Part shown: in pieces, positions 1-8,428 of the stretch
Layout: the number at the start of each line of letters is the position of its first letter
Numbering within the stretch: position 1 is the first letter of the stretch
Made by a program: the position numbers and the translations under genes
The notes under the pieces: model-generated
Databases searched by the model: none
Seen by the model: only the letters and a program-made list of their open reading frames with translations
What the model was told of the DNA's origin: nothing
Source of the DNA: Oscillospiraceae bacterium
Lineage (GTDB): Bacteria; Bacillota; Clostridia; Oscillospirales; Oscillospiraceae
Length of the DNA: 64,000 nt
Assembly: GCA_017395085.1 (NCBI GenBank)
Contig: JAFPWF010000020.1
Coordinates: 32,214 to 96,213 of the forward strand
Reading direction: 5' to 3'

Positions 1-1231
1 TCTTGTCTACGCCCTTTTCCTTGAAGCGGAAGTAATCTTCCTGCTTCAGGTCATTCCAGTCAACGGGCGAGCCGAACGTGGTGAAAGCGCAAACGCAGGT
101 TCCCGGAGGCGAGAATTCGGGGTTGGCGATGTTGTAGCAGTTGAAGATGGAGAAGTTGTTGTACTCCATTCCCTTCATGATGTTCGCGTATTCGGTTGGG
201 GAGTCAGTCGTGCCGGGCAGGAAAATAGTGTAGTCATGGATGCCGAGCTCTTCAGGCGTGCAGTCCATGCAGAAGTATGCGGTGTACATTCTTCCGCCGA
301 TCTTGCGGTCGCGGGCGGTCGAAAGCTTCTTTTCACGCTCGGGGACCAGTTCTTTCGGCATCATTTTTCCGTAGATGATGTCGGGGTTAATGTTGGCCAG
401 GACATAGTTGCATTCGATCGTGCCGAGGTTGGTCTTCACCCCGCAGCAGCGGTCGCCGTCGAAGAGGAACTCTTCGGCACGGCAGTTGAACCAGACCTCG
501 CCGCCGAGTTCACGGAAGCGCTCGACCATGGAGGTGGACAGCTCGTGGGAGGTGTGCTTCAGAATATAGGCGCCGCGGGATGTATACTTGTGAACCATCG
601 CGGCGTAGTGGATAAAAGCCAGATGCTCCATATCCACGCCCAGGTAGCTCCAGTAAGTCGAAAGGATATCCTGGCATTTCTTCGGCAGCTTCAGCGCGTC
701 AAAAACCTTCTGGGTACTGTAAGCGCCGCAGCGCAGCATATCGGGGTATTCCGTCTGCAGCACCTTGGAATCCGGGTTGCCCTTCGAAGCCGTGATGTAG
801 GCAATGCCGTCCAGCACCTCCTGGAAGAGATCAAAGAGCTTTGTCATCTTCTCACGGGAACCGGGGACATATTCCTCCATTTTGCCAATGAAGGCGTCGA
901 TTCCGGCCGGCATGGTCACATCCATCGGACTCCCGTCGCGGTAGGTGGAGACGCAGCGGAAGCATTCCCCGACTTCGATAAACTCGGCCTTCACTCCATA
1001 CGCGGTCATCAGATCGCGAAGGTCGCCGGGGTTCTCAGCCGGACCGTAGTCGCATAACTCATGGAGAGATGGGTCGATCTCAAAACGGCCGCGGACAAAG
1101 CTGGTGGCTGCTCCGCCCGGCAGGTTGTGCTTTTCGATCAGCAGGGTTTTCATTCCGGCAAGCTGACATTGCAGCGCCGCGGACATTCCGGCGTTGCCGG
1201 CGCCTACGACGACGATGTCATATTTGGGCAT
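1..1231 (-). CDS. NAD(P)/FAD-dependent oxidoreductase, phytoene-desaturase-like (3' end beyond window)
   Basis: Predicted flavoprotein of the phytoene desaturase / retinol saturase-like amine-oxidase superfamily. My translation of the minus strand from the ATG at 1231 gives MPKYDIVVVGAGNAG, a Rossmann FAD-binding GxGxxG at residues 10-15, followed by the ribose-binding acid (LLIEKHNLPGG) and the GG-A-T segment typical of desaturases. About 410 residues are visible, open to base 1, so the C-terminus is missing. An AAAGGAGG site lies just upstream of the start. It is the last visible gene of the leftward operon (regulator, acyl-CoA synthetase, enoyl-CoA hydratase). The context suggests a redox step on an unsaturated acyl chain, but the substrate is unknown. 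The family call is firm; the reaction is inference. Confidence 0.85.
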   Translation of the reverse strand, partial: MPKYDIVVVGAGNAGMSAALQCQLAGMKTLLIEKHNLPGGAATSFVRGRFEIDPSLHELCDYGPAENPGDLRDLMTAYGVKAEFIEVGECFRCVSTYRDGSPMDVTMPAGIDAFIGKMEEYVPGSREKMTKLFDLFQEVLDGIAYITASKGNPDSKVLQTEYPDMLRCGAYSTQKVFDALKLPKKCQDILSTYWSYLGVDMEHLAFIHYAAMVHKYTSRGAYILKHTSHELSTSMVERFRELGGEVWFNCRAEEFLFDGDRCCGVKTNLGTIECNYVLANINPDIIYGKMMPKELVPEREKKLSTARDRKIGGRMYTAYFCMDCTPEELGIHDYTIFLPGTTDSPTEYANIMKGMEYNNFSIFNCYNIANPEFSPPGTCVCAFTTFGSPVDWNDLKQEDYFRFKEKGVDK

Positions 1232-1305
1232 TTGTACATTCCTCCTTTTGCGTTTGTAATAACCGGGGCCGGGCGGACCGGACTGTGCGCGATCCGCCCG
1301 TTTGC

Positions 1306-2082
1306 TTACTTTTTGCTGCGCGCGGCGAGCATCGCCTTGTAGGCGGCGAGTGCGTTCTGCAGGTCTTCGGTGCCGCAGCAGTAGGTGGACTGGGCCTGCT
1401 CAAACAGCGCACCCGCATGCAGCCCGCCCTCGTCGGTGAGGTTCACGCCCTTCTTGGCAAAGCGGACTGCCGCTGCGGGGCTGCGCGCGATGGTCTTGGC
1501 CATCTTCATGACGCGGGCTTCCAGTTCTTCCAGCGGGACGACGACTTCCACCAGGCCGATGCGCAGCGCTTCCTCCGCGCCGACTTCCTCGCCGGTCAGA
1601 ATCATGCGCTTGGCCTGCCCGACGCCGACCAGCCTTGTCAGGCGCGAGGTTCCGCCCATGTCGGGCGACAGGCCGAGCTGGACTTCCGGCAGAGAGAAGC
1701 GCGCGTCCTCGGCAGCAACGCGGATGTCAGCCCCGAGAATAAATTCCACGCCGGATCCGGTGCAGAGACCCTGTACCGCCGCAATGACGGGATAGTTCTG
1801 CTCCTGCCAGAAGCCGTAGATCTTCTGCAGCCACGGAAGCTTCTCCAGCACGTAGGCGGAACTGACGCCCTGCAGGTAGTTCAAGTCGATGCCTGCGGAG
1901 AAGCACTTGCCGTTGGCCTTGATGATCAGGCAGCGGATCCCCTCGGTTTTCGCAATGACGTCTTCCACCTCGCCGAGCTCCACATAAAAGCCCGCTTCAA
2001 AAATGTTGTAGGGAGGACGGTTCAGCGTCAGCACGCCGACGCCCTTTTCCAGTGTGAACAGAAAGTATTTTCCTTCAAACAT
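1306..2082 (-). CDS. Enoyl-CoA hydratase/isomerase family protein
   Basis: Crotonase-fold protein of 258 residues, the usual family length, expected to hydrate or isomerise enoyl-CoA thioesters in the cytoplasm. The oxyanion-hole segments are visible: CFSAGIDLNYL near residue 63 and GLCTGSGVEFILGADIRVA near residue 105. It then has the usual DMGGTSRLTRLVG region. The start at 2082 (MFEGKYF) was chosen because GGAGG lies 7-8 bases upstream; the frame stays open to 2160 but that part overlaps the neighbouring synthetase and looks non-coding. It lies between the acyl-CoA synthetase and the flavin oxidoreductase on the same strand, about 45 bp after the synthetase stop. The precise substrate cannot be read from sequence. 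Confidence 0.92.
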   Translation of the reverse strand: MFEGKYFLFTLEKGVGVLTLNRPPYNIFEAGFYVELGEVEDVIAKTEGIRCLIIKANGKCFSAGIDLNYLQGVSSAYVLEKLPWLQKIYGFWQEQNYPVIAAVQGLCTGSGVEFILGADIRVAAEDARFSLPEVQLGLSPDMGGTSRLTRLVGVGQAKRMILTGEEVGAEEALRIGLVEVVVPLEELEARVMKMAKTIARSPAAAVRFAKKGVNLTDEGGLHAGALFEQAQSTYCCGTEDLQNALAAYKAMLAARSKK

Positions 2083-2128
2083 GTCTTTTCCTCCGTCTTT
2101 GTTCCGTACCGGAATTCCGCCGCGGTAC

Positions 2129-3817
2129 TTACAGACCGTATTTCTCCTTGTACATCGCACTCAGTGCCTTGCGGTCGGCCTTGCCGGCTGCGGTGCGCGG
2201 CAGCTCTTCGATGAACTCGAAGGCGATGGGGATCTTGTAAGGCGCGAGGGACTGGCGCAGATACTTCTCCGCCTCCTCGGCGGTCATCTCTTCGCCTTCC
2301 TTGAGCACCGTGTACAGAACCGGCGCTTCGCCCTTCTTCGGGTGCATGATGCCGACGGCGCAGGCTTCCTTGACCTTGGGGTTGGCAAACATGGCTTCAT
2401 CGATCTCACGCGGGAACACGTTGAAGCCGTTGACAATGATCATATCCTTTTTGCGGTCTTTGATGAAGATGAAGCCGTCCTCGTCCATCATGACGACGTC
2501 GGCGGTATAGAGCCAGCCGTCGCGGATGGTTGCCTCGGTGGCTTCGGGGTTGTCCCAGTACTTTTCCATGACCTGCGGGCCGCGGCAGATGAGTTCGCCC
2601 GTCTCGCCCAGAGGCACGGGAGTCTTGCCGTCGACCGCGTCTACCACCACGAGGTCGGTATCCGGCACGGCGACGCCGACGGAGCCTGCCTTGCGGACAT
2701 GCATCGGGTTGATGGTCAGGATGTTCGAGGTTTCACTCATGCCGTAGCCTTCCACAATGGTGGCTCCGGTCTTGGCTTCCAGCTGCTCCATCACGGCGAC
2801 CGGGCACGGAGCCGAGCCGCAGAAGATGCCCTTCAGCGAGGAAATGTCCGCCTCTCCGGCCTGAACCTGCGGGGTGTTCAGCAGGCCGATCAGCATCGCG
2901 GGGACCGCCGCAAAGATGTTGGGCTTGTTCTTGACAATCTCAGCCAGCAGGGCGTCCGGTGACGGTTTCGGCACGACGACAATGCTGCCGCCGATGGTCA
3001 GTGTGATGCCGACGTTGGCGTTGAAGCCGTAGACATGGTTCAGCGGAATGGCAGCCAGGGTCCTGACTTCCTCGCCGGGAACAAGGGTGAAGTTCCGGGT
3101 GGTCCAGATGGCGGTGCGGTAACCCATGGTGTAAACCATCTTGTTGGTCAGCACGCAGCCCTTGGGAATGCCCGTGGTGCCGCCGGTGTACTGCAGGCGG
3201 ATGGGGTCGTCCATGGTGACTTCAATGTCGGGCTCGGTGTTCGGATGTGTGCCGACGAGGGCGTTGAAGTCATACAGGCCGTCTACCTGCGGCAGTTCCA
3301 CAGCCCCGGAGGGAAGCTGGAAGGCGATGACGCGCTTCACCGCGCACTCGGGGTTCTGCAGCATGGCGATCGCCTTGGGGGCGAAGGCAGCCATGACCAC
3401 AACGGTTTCGGCGCCGCTGTCATTGAACTGCCCGGTCAGCTCGGGTACGGTGTAGAGAGGGTTGGCCGGAACTTCGATGGCGCCGATCTTCCAAACGGCG
3501 TGCATCGCCAGCAGGTACTGCGGCACGTTGGGTGCCATGATCGCTACGCGGTCGCCCTTTTTGACGCCCAGGTCGAGGAACGCGTTCGCCAGCCGGCGCG
3601 CCACATCGTTGCAGTAGGCGTAGGGGAGTACGAGATCGCCCAGAATGGCGTAAGGCTTCTTCGGGTTGGTCTCCGCCCAGTGGTTGAACCACCATTTGCA
3701 GGGCTTGTCCTCATACTCGATCTTTTCCGGAATCTCCGCATCGTACTGTTTGCGCGCCAGTTCCGCATTCTTTTTGGCGACTTCGTCCAGTACTTTCAGG
3801 TATTCCTTGTCTTGCAT
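2129..3817 (-). CDS. Acyl-CoA synthetase (AMP-forming), fatty-acid--CoA ligase family
   Basis: 562-residue ANL-superfamily ligase that activates a carboxylic acid with ATP and CoA. The phosphate-binding motif YTGGTTGIPKG is at residues 210-220. The adenylation motifs GYGMSETS and GWLYTADVVMMDEDGFIFIKD follow, and the C-terminal catalytic lysine region is ELPRTAAGKADRKAL. The length fits long- or medium-chain acyl-CoA synthetases. AGGAGG lies about 8 bases before the ATG. It is the first enzyme gene after the FadR-like regulator (39-bp gap), so it is probably the activation step feeding the hydratase, dehydrogenase and thiolase genes on both sides of the divergent promoter region. Chain-length preference is not determinable here. 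Confidence 0.93.
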   Translation of the reverse strand: MQDKEYLKVLDEVAKKNAELARKQYDAEIPEKIEYEDKPCKWWFNHWAETNPKKPYAILGDLVLPYAYCNDVARRLANAFLDLGVKKGDRVAIMAPNVPQYLLAMHAVWKIGAIEVPANPLYTVPELTGQFNDSGAETVVVMAAFAPKAIAMLQNPECAVKRVIAFQLPSGAVELPQVDGLYDFNALVGTHPNTEPDIEVTMDDPIRLQYTGGTTGIPKGCVLTNKMVYTMGYRTAIWTTRNFTLVPGEEVRTLAAIPLNHVYGFNANVGITLTIGGSIVVVPKPSPDALLAEIVKNKPNIFAAVPAMLIGLLNTPQVQAGEADISSLKGIFCGSAPCPVAVMEQLEAKTGATIVEGYGMSETSNILTINPMHVRKAGSVGVAVPDTDLVVVDAVDGKTPVPLGETGELICRGPQVMEKYWDNPEATEATIRDGWLYTADVVMMDEDGFIFIKDRKKDMIIVNGFNVFPREIDEAMFANPKVKEACAVGIMHPKKGEAPVLYTVLKEGEEMTAEEAEKYLRQSLAPYKIPIAFEFIEELPRTAAGKADRKALSAMYKEKYGL

Positions 3818-3855
3818 GTTTTTACCTCCTTTTATGACTCTGGTATTTTTGATTG

Positions 3856-4575
3856 TTATCTAATCTGCCCGTCAAGGCAGTTCAGGTACTCGTTGACGCT
3901 GCGCTGCAGGCGGCGGAAGGCGCCTTCGGCGTCACCCGCGCGGATGTAGTCCAGGTAGCGCTTGGCCAGGTGCACGTTCGCTTCGGCACCGAACATGGCG
4001 ATGGAGCGCAGCCAGAATTCCATGATGATGGGCCTGAACTCATTCAGCAGCAGAGGGAAAAACTCATTCCCGCTCCGTACACAGATCCCCCTGTGATACC
4101 GGAACAGGAGCTCGGCCAGGGCCGCGTCGCTGCGATCTTTCTTCTCTAAAAGGGCGTCGGCCTGCGCTAGGATGCCCTCCAGGAATGCAATATCCTCGTC
4201 GCTGTGCTTCTCGGCCAGGCGGCGGATTGCGGAGCCCTCAATGGCGATGCGGGCTTCCATGAAGCTGTGCGTCTGCTTCCTCGTCATGTTGCCGCCGTTC
4301 ATCCGGATGAGCGCATTCAGCGTTTCCATGGTTCCGGTTTCCTCGTAATTGGCAACAACGGCTCCGCGCCGCGGCGTAACTTCCAGAAAGCCCTTCTGCA
4401 CCAGTTCCGCAAGCCCGGCATGAATCATCGTTTTGCTGATGTGGGTTTCTTCCTGCAGCTGGCGCTCGGAGGGAAGGCTGTCTCCGACCTTCAGTTTGCC
4501 GGAGAGAATCTGCTCTTCCATCTTCCGTACAAAAAGCTCTTTTTTTGTAGGGATTTCAATAACGCCGATCTCCAT
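3856..4575 (-). CDS. GntR-family (FadR-like) transcriptional regulator
   Basis: 239-residue regulator with an N-terminal winged helix (residues about 8-75: LPSERQLQEETHISKTMIHAGLAEL, the classic GntR recognition helix region, then a RRGAVVAN wing) and an FCD/FadR-type helical C-terminal domain (EARIAIEGSAIRRLAEKH onward). In the C-terminal domain only one histidine (FRYHRGI) sits at a usual metal-ligand position; the typical HRAIL histidine is replaced (LAKRYLDYIRAGD). This suggests, without proving, a metal-free, acyl-CoA-sensing domain as in FadR. It heads the leftward operon and faces the divergent dehydrogenase/thiolase operon. A FadR-box-like palindrome 13 bp upstream of its ATG suggests autoregulation. 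The ribosome binding site is weak. Confidence 0.88.
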   Translation of the reverse strand: MEIGVIEIPTKKELFVRKMEEQILSGKLKVGDSLPSERQLQEETHISKTMIHAGLAELVQKGFLEVTPRRGAVVANYEETGTMETLNALIRMNGGNMTRKQTHSFMEARIAIEGSAIRRLAEKHSDEDIAFLEGILAQADALLEKKDRSDAALAELLFRYHRGICVRSGNEFFPLLLNEFRPIIMEFWLRSIAMFGAEANVHLAKRYLDYIRAGDAEGAFRRLQRSVNEYLNCLDGQIR

Positions 4576-4587
4576 ATCATCCGGTTA

Positions 4588-4598
4588 TGGTCCGACCA
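4588..4598. promoter_or_regulatory. Predicted FadR-box operator, site 1 (regulator side)
   Basis: Perfect 11-bp palindrome TGGTCCGACCA located 13 bp before the start codon of the GntR/FadR-like regulator. It equals the core of the E. coli FadR recognition sequence (CTGGTCNGAC-type) as I remember it. The position fits autorepression and control of the acyl-CoA synthetase operon. Binding is inferred. Confidence 0.6.
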
Positions 4599-4759
4599 AA
4601 AGGCCGCCATCCTCCTTATCCTGTTGGTTCAGACATATTATGTAAATCTGTTTGAACAAATCACATCATTCCACGATGAGTATATACCATGTTGTGCAAA
4701 AGTGCAAGAGGAATTCATAAAAAATCGGAAGGAATTCGTCAATTCGACGGAATTGCATC

Positions 4760-4788
4760 TTGCATTGCCGTGAGGGCCATGCTATAAT
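4760..4788 (+). promoter_or_regulatory. Sigma-A promoter of the rightward acyl-CoA degradation operon
   Basis: TTGCAT at 4760-4765, a 17-bp spacer and a perfect TATAAT at 4783-4788. Transcription would begin near 4795, inside operator site 2, leaving a roughly 110-nt untranslated leader before the dehydrogenase start at 4908. No stable terminator is visible in the leader. Confidence 0.75.
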
Positions 4789-4795
4789 AAAAATG

Positions 4796-4808
4796 CTGGT
4801 CGGTCCAG
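4796..4808. promoter_or_regulatory. Predicted FadR-box operator, site 2 (at the +1 of the divergent operon)
   Basis: CTGGTCGGTCCAG starts eight bases after the -10 box, at the expected transcription start. It matches site 1 at 9 of 11 core positions and is itself an imperfect palindrome. A repressor bound here would block the promoter. Together the two sites explain how one regulator could control both divergent operons. Confidence 0.5.
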
Positions 4809-4907
4809 CTGCTGCGTCAGCATGGGCCGAAATCCGGATTTGGTAGAAAACCCTCTGAATCTGTCGCTCCGGCGCGCTGTGCCCGGGGCAATGCGAAAGG
4901 AGTATTT

Positions 4908-7208
4908 ATGGATAAAAGCATCAGAAAACTGGCGGTCATCGGCGCCGGCACGATGGGTGCCGCCATTGCGGCCTGCGGGGCGCGTGCCGGCCTGGACGTG
5001 GTCCTGATGGTCCGCGGCAAGGGCAGCGAGACCGGGCGGGACCGCGCTGCCAGGGCGGTCGACACCATATTAAAAAAGGGCGAGATGAAGGGCTCCGATG
5101 AAGCCCGGATCCGCGCAGGCGTCTTCTGCGCCGACATGCAGGCAGATGCAGGCGTACTGAAGGACTGTGACCTCATCATCGAGGCGGTTGCCGAAGATCT
5201 TGCCATCAAGCAGAGCACTGCGGCCTTCCTGTTTGAAAACGCGGGTGAAGAAGCGATTGTCGGCACGAACACCTCGAACATTTCCATCGCCTCCATTGCA
5301 GAAAACCTGCCCGAAGAGCAGCAGAAGCGCTTCCTCGGCATCCATTTCTTCAACCCCGTCCGCTACATGGACCTGGTGGAGATTATTTCCGGCGGAAAGA
5401 CCGAAGAGGCGATTCTTCGGCGTGTCGAAACCCTGATGAACGACCGTTTCGGCAAAACGCCCATCCGCTGCAGAGACTCCGCCGGCTTCATCGCCAACCG
5501 CATCGGTTCCATGGCACTGACCTCCATCATGAACGCCACCGTTGATGCGGGTTATGGCTTTGCAGAGGCCGACGCCCTGACCGGCGATCTGATCTTCCGC
5601 CCCAAGCAGGGCGCATTCAAACTGCTGGATCTGGTTGGACTGGATATCAGCGTCCACACCGTGGACTATATGGCCGGCGCGGACATCCCGGACTATGAGA
5701 AGCCCTTCCGCAACCGGCCGGAGGTCCTGTATGACATTACCTCACGCGGCTACCTCGGAAACAAGACGGGTTCCGGCTTCTACTGCAAGCGCAAGGGCGC
5801 TAAGGGGACCGAGCGTTTTGTCTGGGACTACAACGCCCGGGAATATGTCCCGCTGTCCCGGCCTCAGCCGGCCTCGTTGGCCGAAGTGCGCGACAAGGCC
5901 GCGCGCCTTCGCACCCTCTTGGCAGGCGAATATCCCGAAACGCCTTTCCTCCGCCGGGTAGTGCTGGAACCGCTTTGGCTGGCCATGAAGAATGTGGACG
6001 AAATCAGCTACGACTTCCGTGATATTGACGCTGCCATGCGCGGCGGCTACAACTGGATCAAAGGCCCCTTCGAGCTGTGCGACCTGCTCGGGGCGAAGGA
6101 AGTCCTCGTCCTGATGGAACAGCAGGGGCTGGAGCCGCCCGCCTGGGCAAAGGAAAAGATCGAAAAGGACGGCGCTTTCTATGCGGGCGCGGCGCCCCGT
6201 GCGGCTGCGTATCTGCAGCTTACGGACAGCAGAGCCGTCGTCATGGAGAATAAAGACGCGGCGCTCTGCGACCTCGGAGACGGGGTAGCGCTCTTCACGC
6301 TGCGTACCAAGGCAAACACCTACACGACCCCGGCGGCCGAACTGATGCTTGCCGCGGCCGAGGAGGTTGAGCGGAGCGAAGCATTCCGGGCAATGGTGGT
6401 CTGCAACCCGGGCGCCAACCTCGGCGCAGGCGCAAACCTTTATGAGGTCGCCGGCGCCATTGAAGCCGGGCAGTTCGAGTTGCTCGAAAAGAGCGTGGAG
6501 GAATTCCAGCGGGCGAACCTCCGCCTGAAGTACCTCAAGAAGCCGGTCGTCGTTGCGGCAAAAGGCCAGGCTCTCGGAGGAAGCGCCGAACTGATGCTGC
6601 ATGCCGGCTGCGTCGTTGCGCATCAGGAACTCTACGCCGGCCTGGTGGAAATGGGTGTAGGCCTCGTCCCCTCGGGCGGCGGCTGCGCTGAACTGCTCTT
6701 CCGCGCTACTGAAGGCCTGCAGTACGGGCAGATGGCCCGCATCATTTCGGAAATCGATGAACTGGTTCTGCCGATCGCGCAGGCCAAATACAGCATGAGC
6801 GCCGAGGAGGCCATGAAGAACCGCTACCTACGCCGGGGCGACCTGATCATCGCAAAGGCGGACGCGCTGCTCGGCCAGGCGAAGGCTACTGCCATCCGGC
6901 TGGCGGAAGCGGGCTGGCGGCCCCCGGTCAAGGGTACCGTTACCGCCGCAGGCGAGAGCGGCTACACCCACCTGATGGCGACGGTGAATGTGATGCTCTC
7001 CGGCCGGATGATGACGCCGTACGACGCTGTCATCGTCGAAAAGCTGGCGCGCATCTTCTCCGGCGGCGACGCGCTCGCCGGCGAGCAGATCACCGAAGAA
7101 GACGTGCTGCTGGAAGAGAGAAAAGCCTTTATGGATCTCTGCCATAACGAAAAGACGCTGGAACGCATCAAGGGCATGGTCGCAACGGGCAAGCCCGTGC
7201 GCAACTGA
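4908..7208 (+). CDS. fadN: 3-hydroxyacyl-CoA dehydrogenase / enoyl-CoA hydratase bifunctional protein (FadN-like)
   Basis: 766-residue protein with the FadN arrangement: N-terminal 3-hydroxyacyl-CoA dehydrogenase (NAD motif GAGTMG at 12-17, catalytic-region HFFNP with H146, RYMDLVEII), a C-terminal HAD helical domain, then a crotonase-like domain (KGQALGGSAELMLHAG near residue 550). It would oxidise (S)-3-hydroxyacyl-CoA with NAD+ and probably hydrate 2-enoyl-CoA. The start is set by AAAGGAG seven to eight bases before the ATG. It is the first gene of the rightward operon; thiolase follows after 12 bp. The order of domains is opposite to E. coli FadB. Symbol assigned by similarity to B. subtilis FadN. 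Confidence 0.92.
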   Translation: MDKSIRKLAVIGAGTMGAAIAACGARAGLDVVLMVRGKGSETGRDRAARAVDTILKKGEMKGSDEARIRAGVFCADMQADAGVLKDCDLIIEAVAEDLAIKQSTAAFLFENAGEEAIVGTNTSNISIASIAENLPEEQQKRFLGIHFFNPVRYMDLVEIISGGKTEEAILRRVETLMNDRFGKTPIRCRDSAGFIANRIGSMALTSIMNATVDAGYGFAEADALTGDLIFRPKQGAFKLLDLVGLDISVHTVDYMAGADIPDYEKPFRNRPEVLYDITSRGYLGNKTGSGFYCKRKGAKGTERFVWDYNAREYVPLSRPQPASLAEVRDKAARLRTLLAGEYPETPFLRRVVLEPLWLAMKNVDEISYDFRDIDAAMRGGYNWIKGPFELCDLLGAKEVLVLMEQQGLEPPAWAKEKIEKDGAFYAGAAPRAAAYLQLTDSRAVVMENKDAALCDLGDGVALFTLRTKANTYTTPAAELMLAAAEEVERSEAFRAMVVCNPGANLGAGANLYEVAGAIEAGQFELLEKSVEEFQRANLRLKYLKKPVVVAAKGQALGGSAELMLHAGCVVAHQELYAGLVEMGVGLVPSGGGCAELLFRATEGLQYGQMARIISEIDELVLPIAQAKYSMSAEEAMKNRYLRRGDLIIAKADALLGQAKATAIRLAEAGWRPPVKGTVTAAGESGYTHLMATVNVMLSGRMMTPYDAVIVEKLARIFSGGDALAGEQITEEDVLLEERKAFMDLCHNEKTLERIKGMVATGKPVRN

Positions 7209-7220
7209 GGAGGGCTGAAC

Positions 7221-8408
7221 ATGGAACGCAAAAATGCTGTGATCGTCGCCTTCGGGCGCAGCGCCATCGCCAAGGCAATCAAGGGCAGCCTCCGCTACAC
7301 GGGCTGCGTGGACTACGGCTCCCAGGTGCTGAAGGGCATCCTCGCCAAATATCCCGGCTTTGACCCGACCCTCGCGGAAGACCTCATTTGCGGCTGCGCC
7401 ATTCCCGAGGCGGAGCAGGGCCTGAACATCGGGCGCCTCCTGGCCGACAGTTCCGGCTTCCCGCTGACCACCGCGGGCCAGACGGTAAACCGCTTCTGCT
7501 CCTCCGGGCTTCAGTCCATCGCGAGCGCGGCCAACGCCATTATGGCAGGCCAGGCTCAGTGCATTGTGGCGGGCGGACTCGAGAACATGAGCAAGGTGCA
7601 GATGCACCGCGTTGCGATTATCCCCGACAGCGCGAGCTTCGGCTCCTATCCCGACAACTTCGACACAATGGGCATCACCGCCGAGAACGTGGCCGAGAAG
7701 TATAAAATCTCACGTGAACGGCAGGATGCCTTTGCCTGCGAGAGTCATCATAAAGCGGCCGCGGCAATCGCCGCCGGCAAGTTTAAGGATGAGATCATCC
7801 CCGTGCAGGCCAAGCGCCCTGTGAAGAAGGAAGACGGCGCCCCCGGCTGGGAGCACTTCACCTTCGACACCGACGAGTGCGTCCGGCCGGACACCACCGT
7901 GGAAGGCCTGGCAAAGCTCAAACCGATCTTCCGCATGGGCGGCAGCGTCACAGCCGGGAACTCCTCGCAGATGAACGACGCCGCGGCCTTCGTGGTGCTG
8001 ATGGAAGAGGAATTCGCCAAAGCCCAGGGCCTCACGCCGATTGCCCGTTTTGTGAGTTTCGCCGTACGCGGCGTGCACCCGGCCTACATGGGCCTCGGTC
8101 CCATCGAAGCCATTCCCCGCGCGCTCAGCATCGCCGGGTTGACCCTGGATGACATCCAGCTCATCGAGCTCAACGAGGCCTTTGCCTCCCAGTCTCTGGC
8201 GTGCATCGACGAGCTCGGCCTGAACACCGATATCGTCAATGTAAACGGCGGCGGCATTGCCTTCGGGCATCCGCTGGGCTGCACGGGCGCCTACCTCACC
8301 ATGAAGCTGATCAATGAACTCCGGCGCCGCGGCCAGACCCGCGGCCTGGTGTCGATGTGCATCGGCGGCGGAATGGGCGCTGCCGGCATCTTTGAAGTGA
8401 TAGAATAA
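7221..8408 (+). CDS. fadA: Acetyl-CoA acyltransferase (thiolase), FadA-like
   Basis: 395-residue thiolase, normal family length, cleaving 3-ketoacyl-CoA with CoA to acetyl-CoA and a shortened acyl-CoA (or the reverse condensation). All catalytic elements are visible: nucleophile C93 in NRFCSSGLQSI, H350 in AFGHPLGCTGA, and C380 in SMCIGGGMGAA. GGAGG lies before the ATG, and the gene follows the FadN-like gene closely, as in fadN-fadA pairs of Bacillus. Degradative (FadA) and biosynthetic (AtoB/Thl) thiolases are hard to separate by eye; the neighbouring gene favours the degradative type. Confidence 0.93.
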   Translation: MERKNAVIVAFGRSAIAKAIKGSLRYTGCVDYGSQVLKGILAKYPGFDPTLAEDLICGCAIPEAEQGLNIGRLLADSSGFPLTTAGQTVNRFCSSGLQSIASAANAIMAGQAQCIVAGGLENMSKVQMHRVAIIPDSASFGSYPDNFDTMGITAENVAEKYKISRERQDAFACESHHKAAAAIAAGKFKDEIIPVQAKRPVKKEDGAPGWEHFTFDTDECVRPDTTVEGLAKLKPIFRMGGSVTAGNSSQMNDAAAFVVLMEEEFAKAQGLTPIARFVSFAVRGVHPAYMGLGPIEAIPRALSIAGLTLDDIQLIELNEAFASQSLACIDELGLNTDIVNVNGGGIAFGHPLGCTGAYLTMKLINELRRRGQTRGLVSMCIGGGMGAAGIFEVIE

Positions 8409-8428
8409 CGCACAGGAGGAGCGAATCA

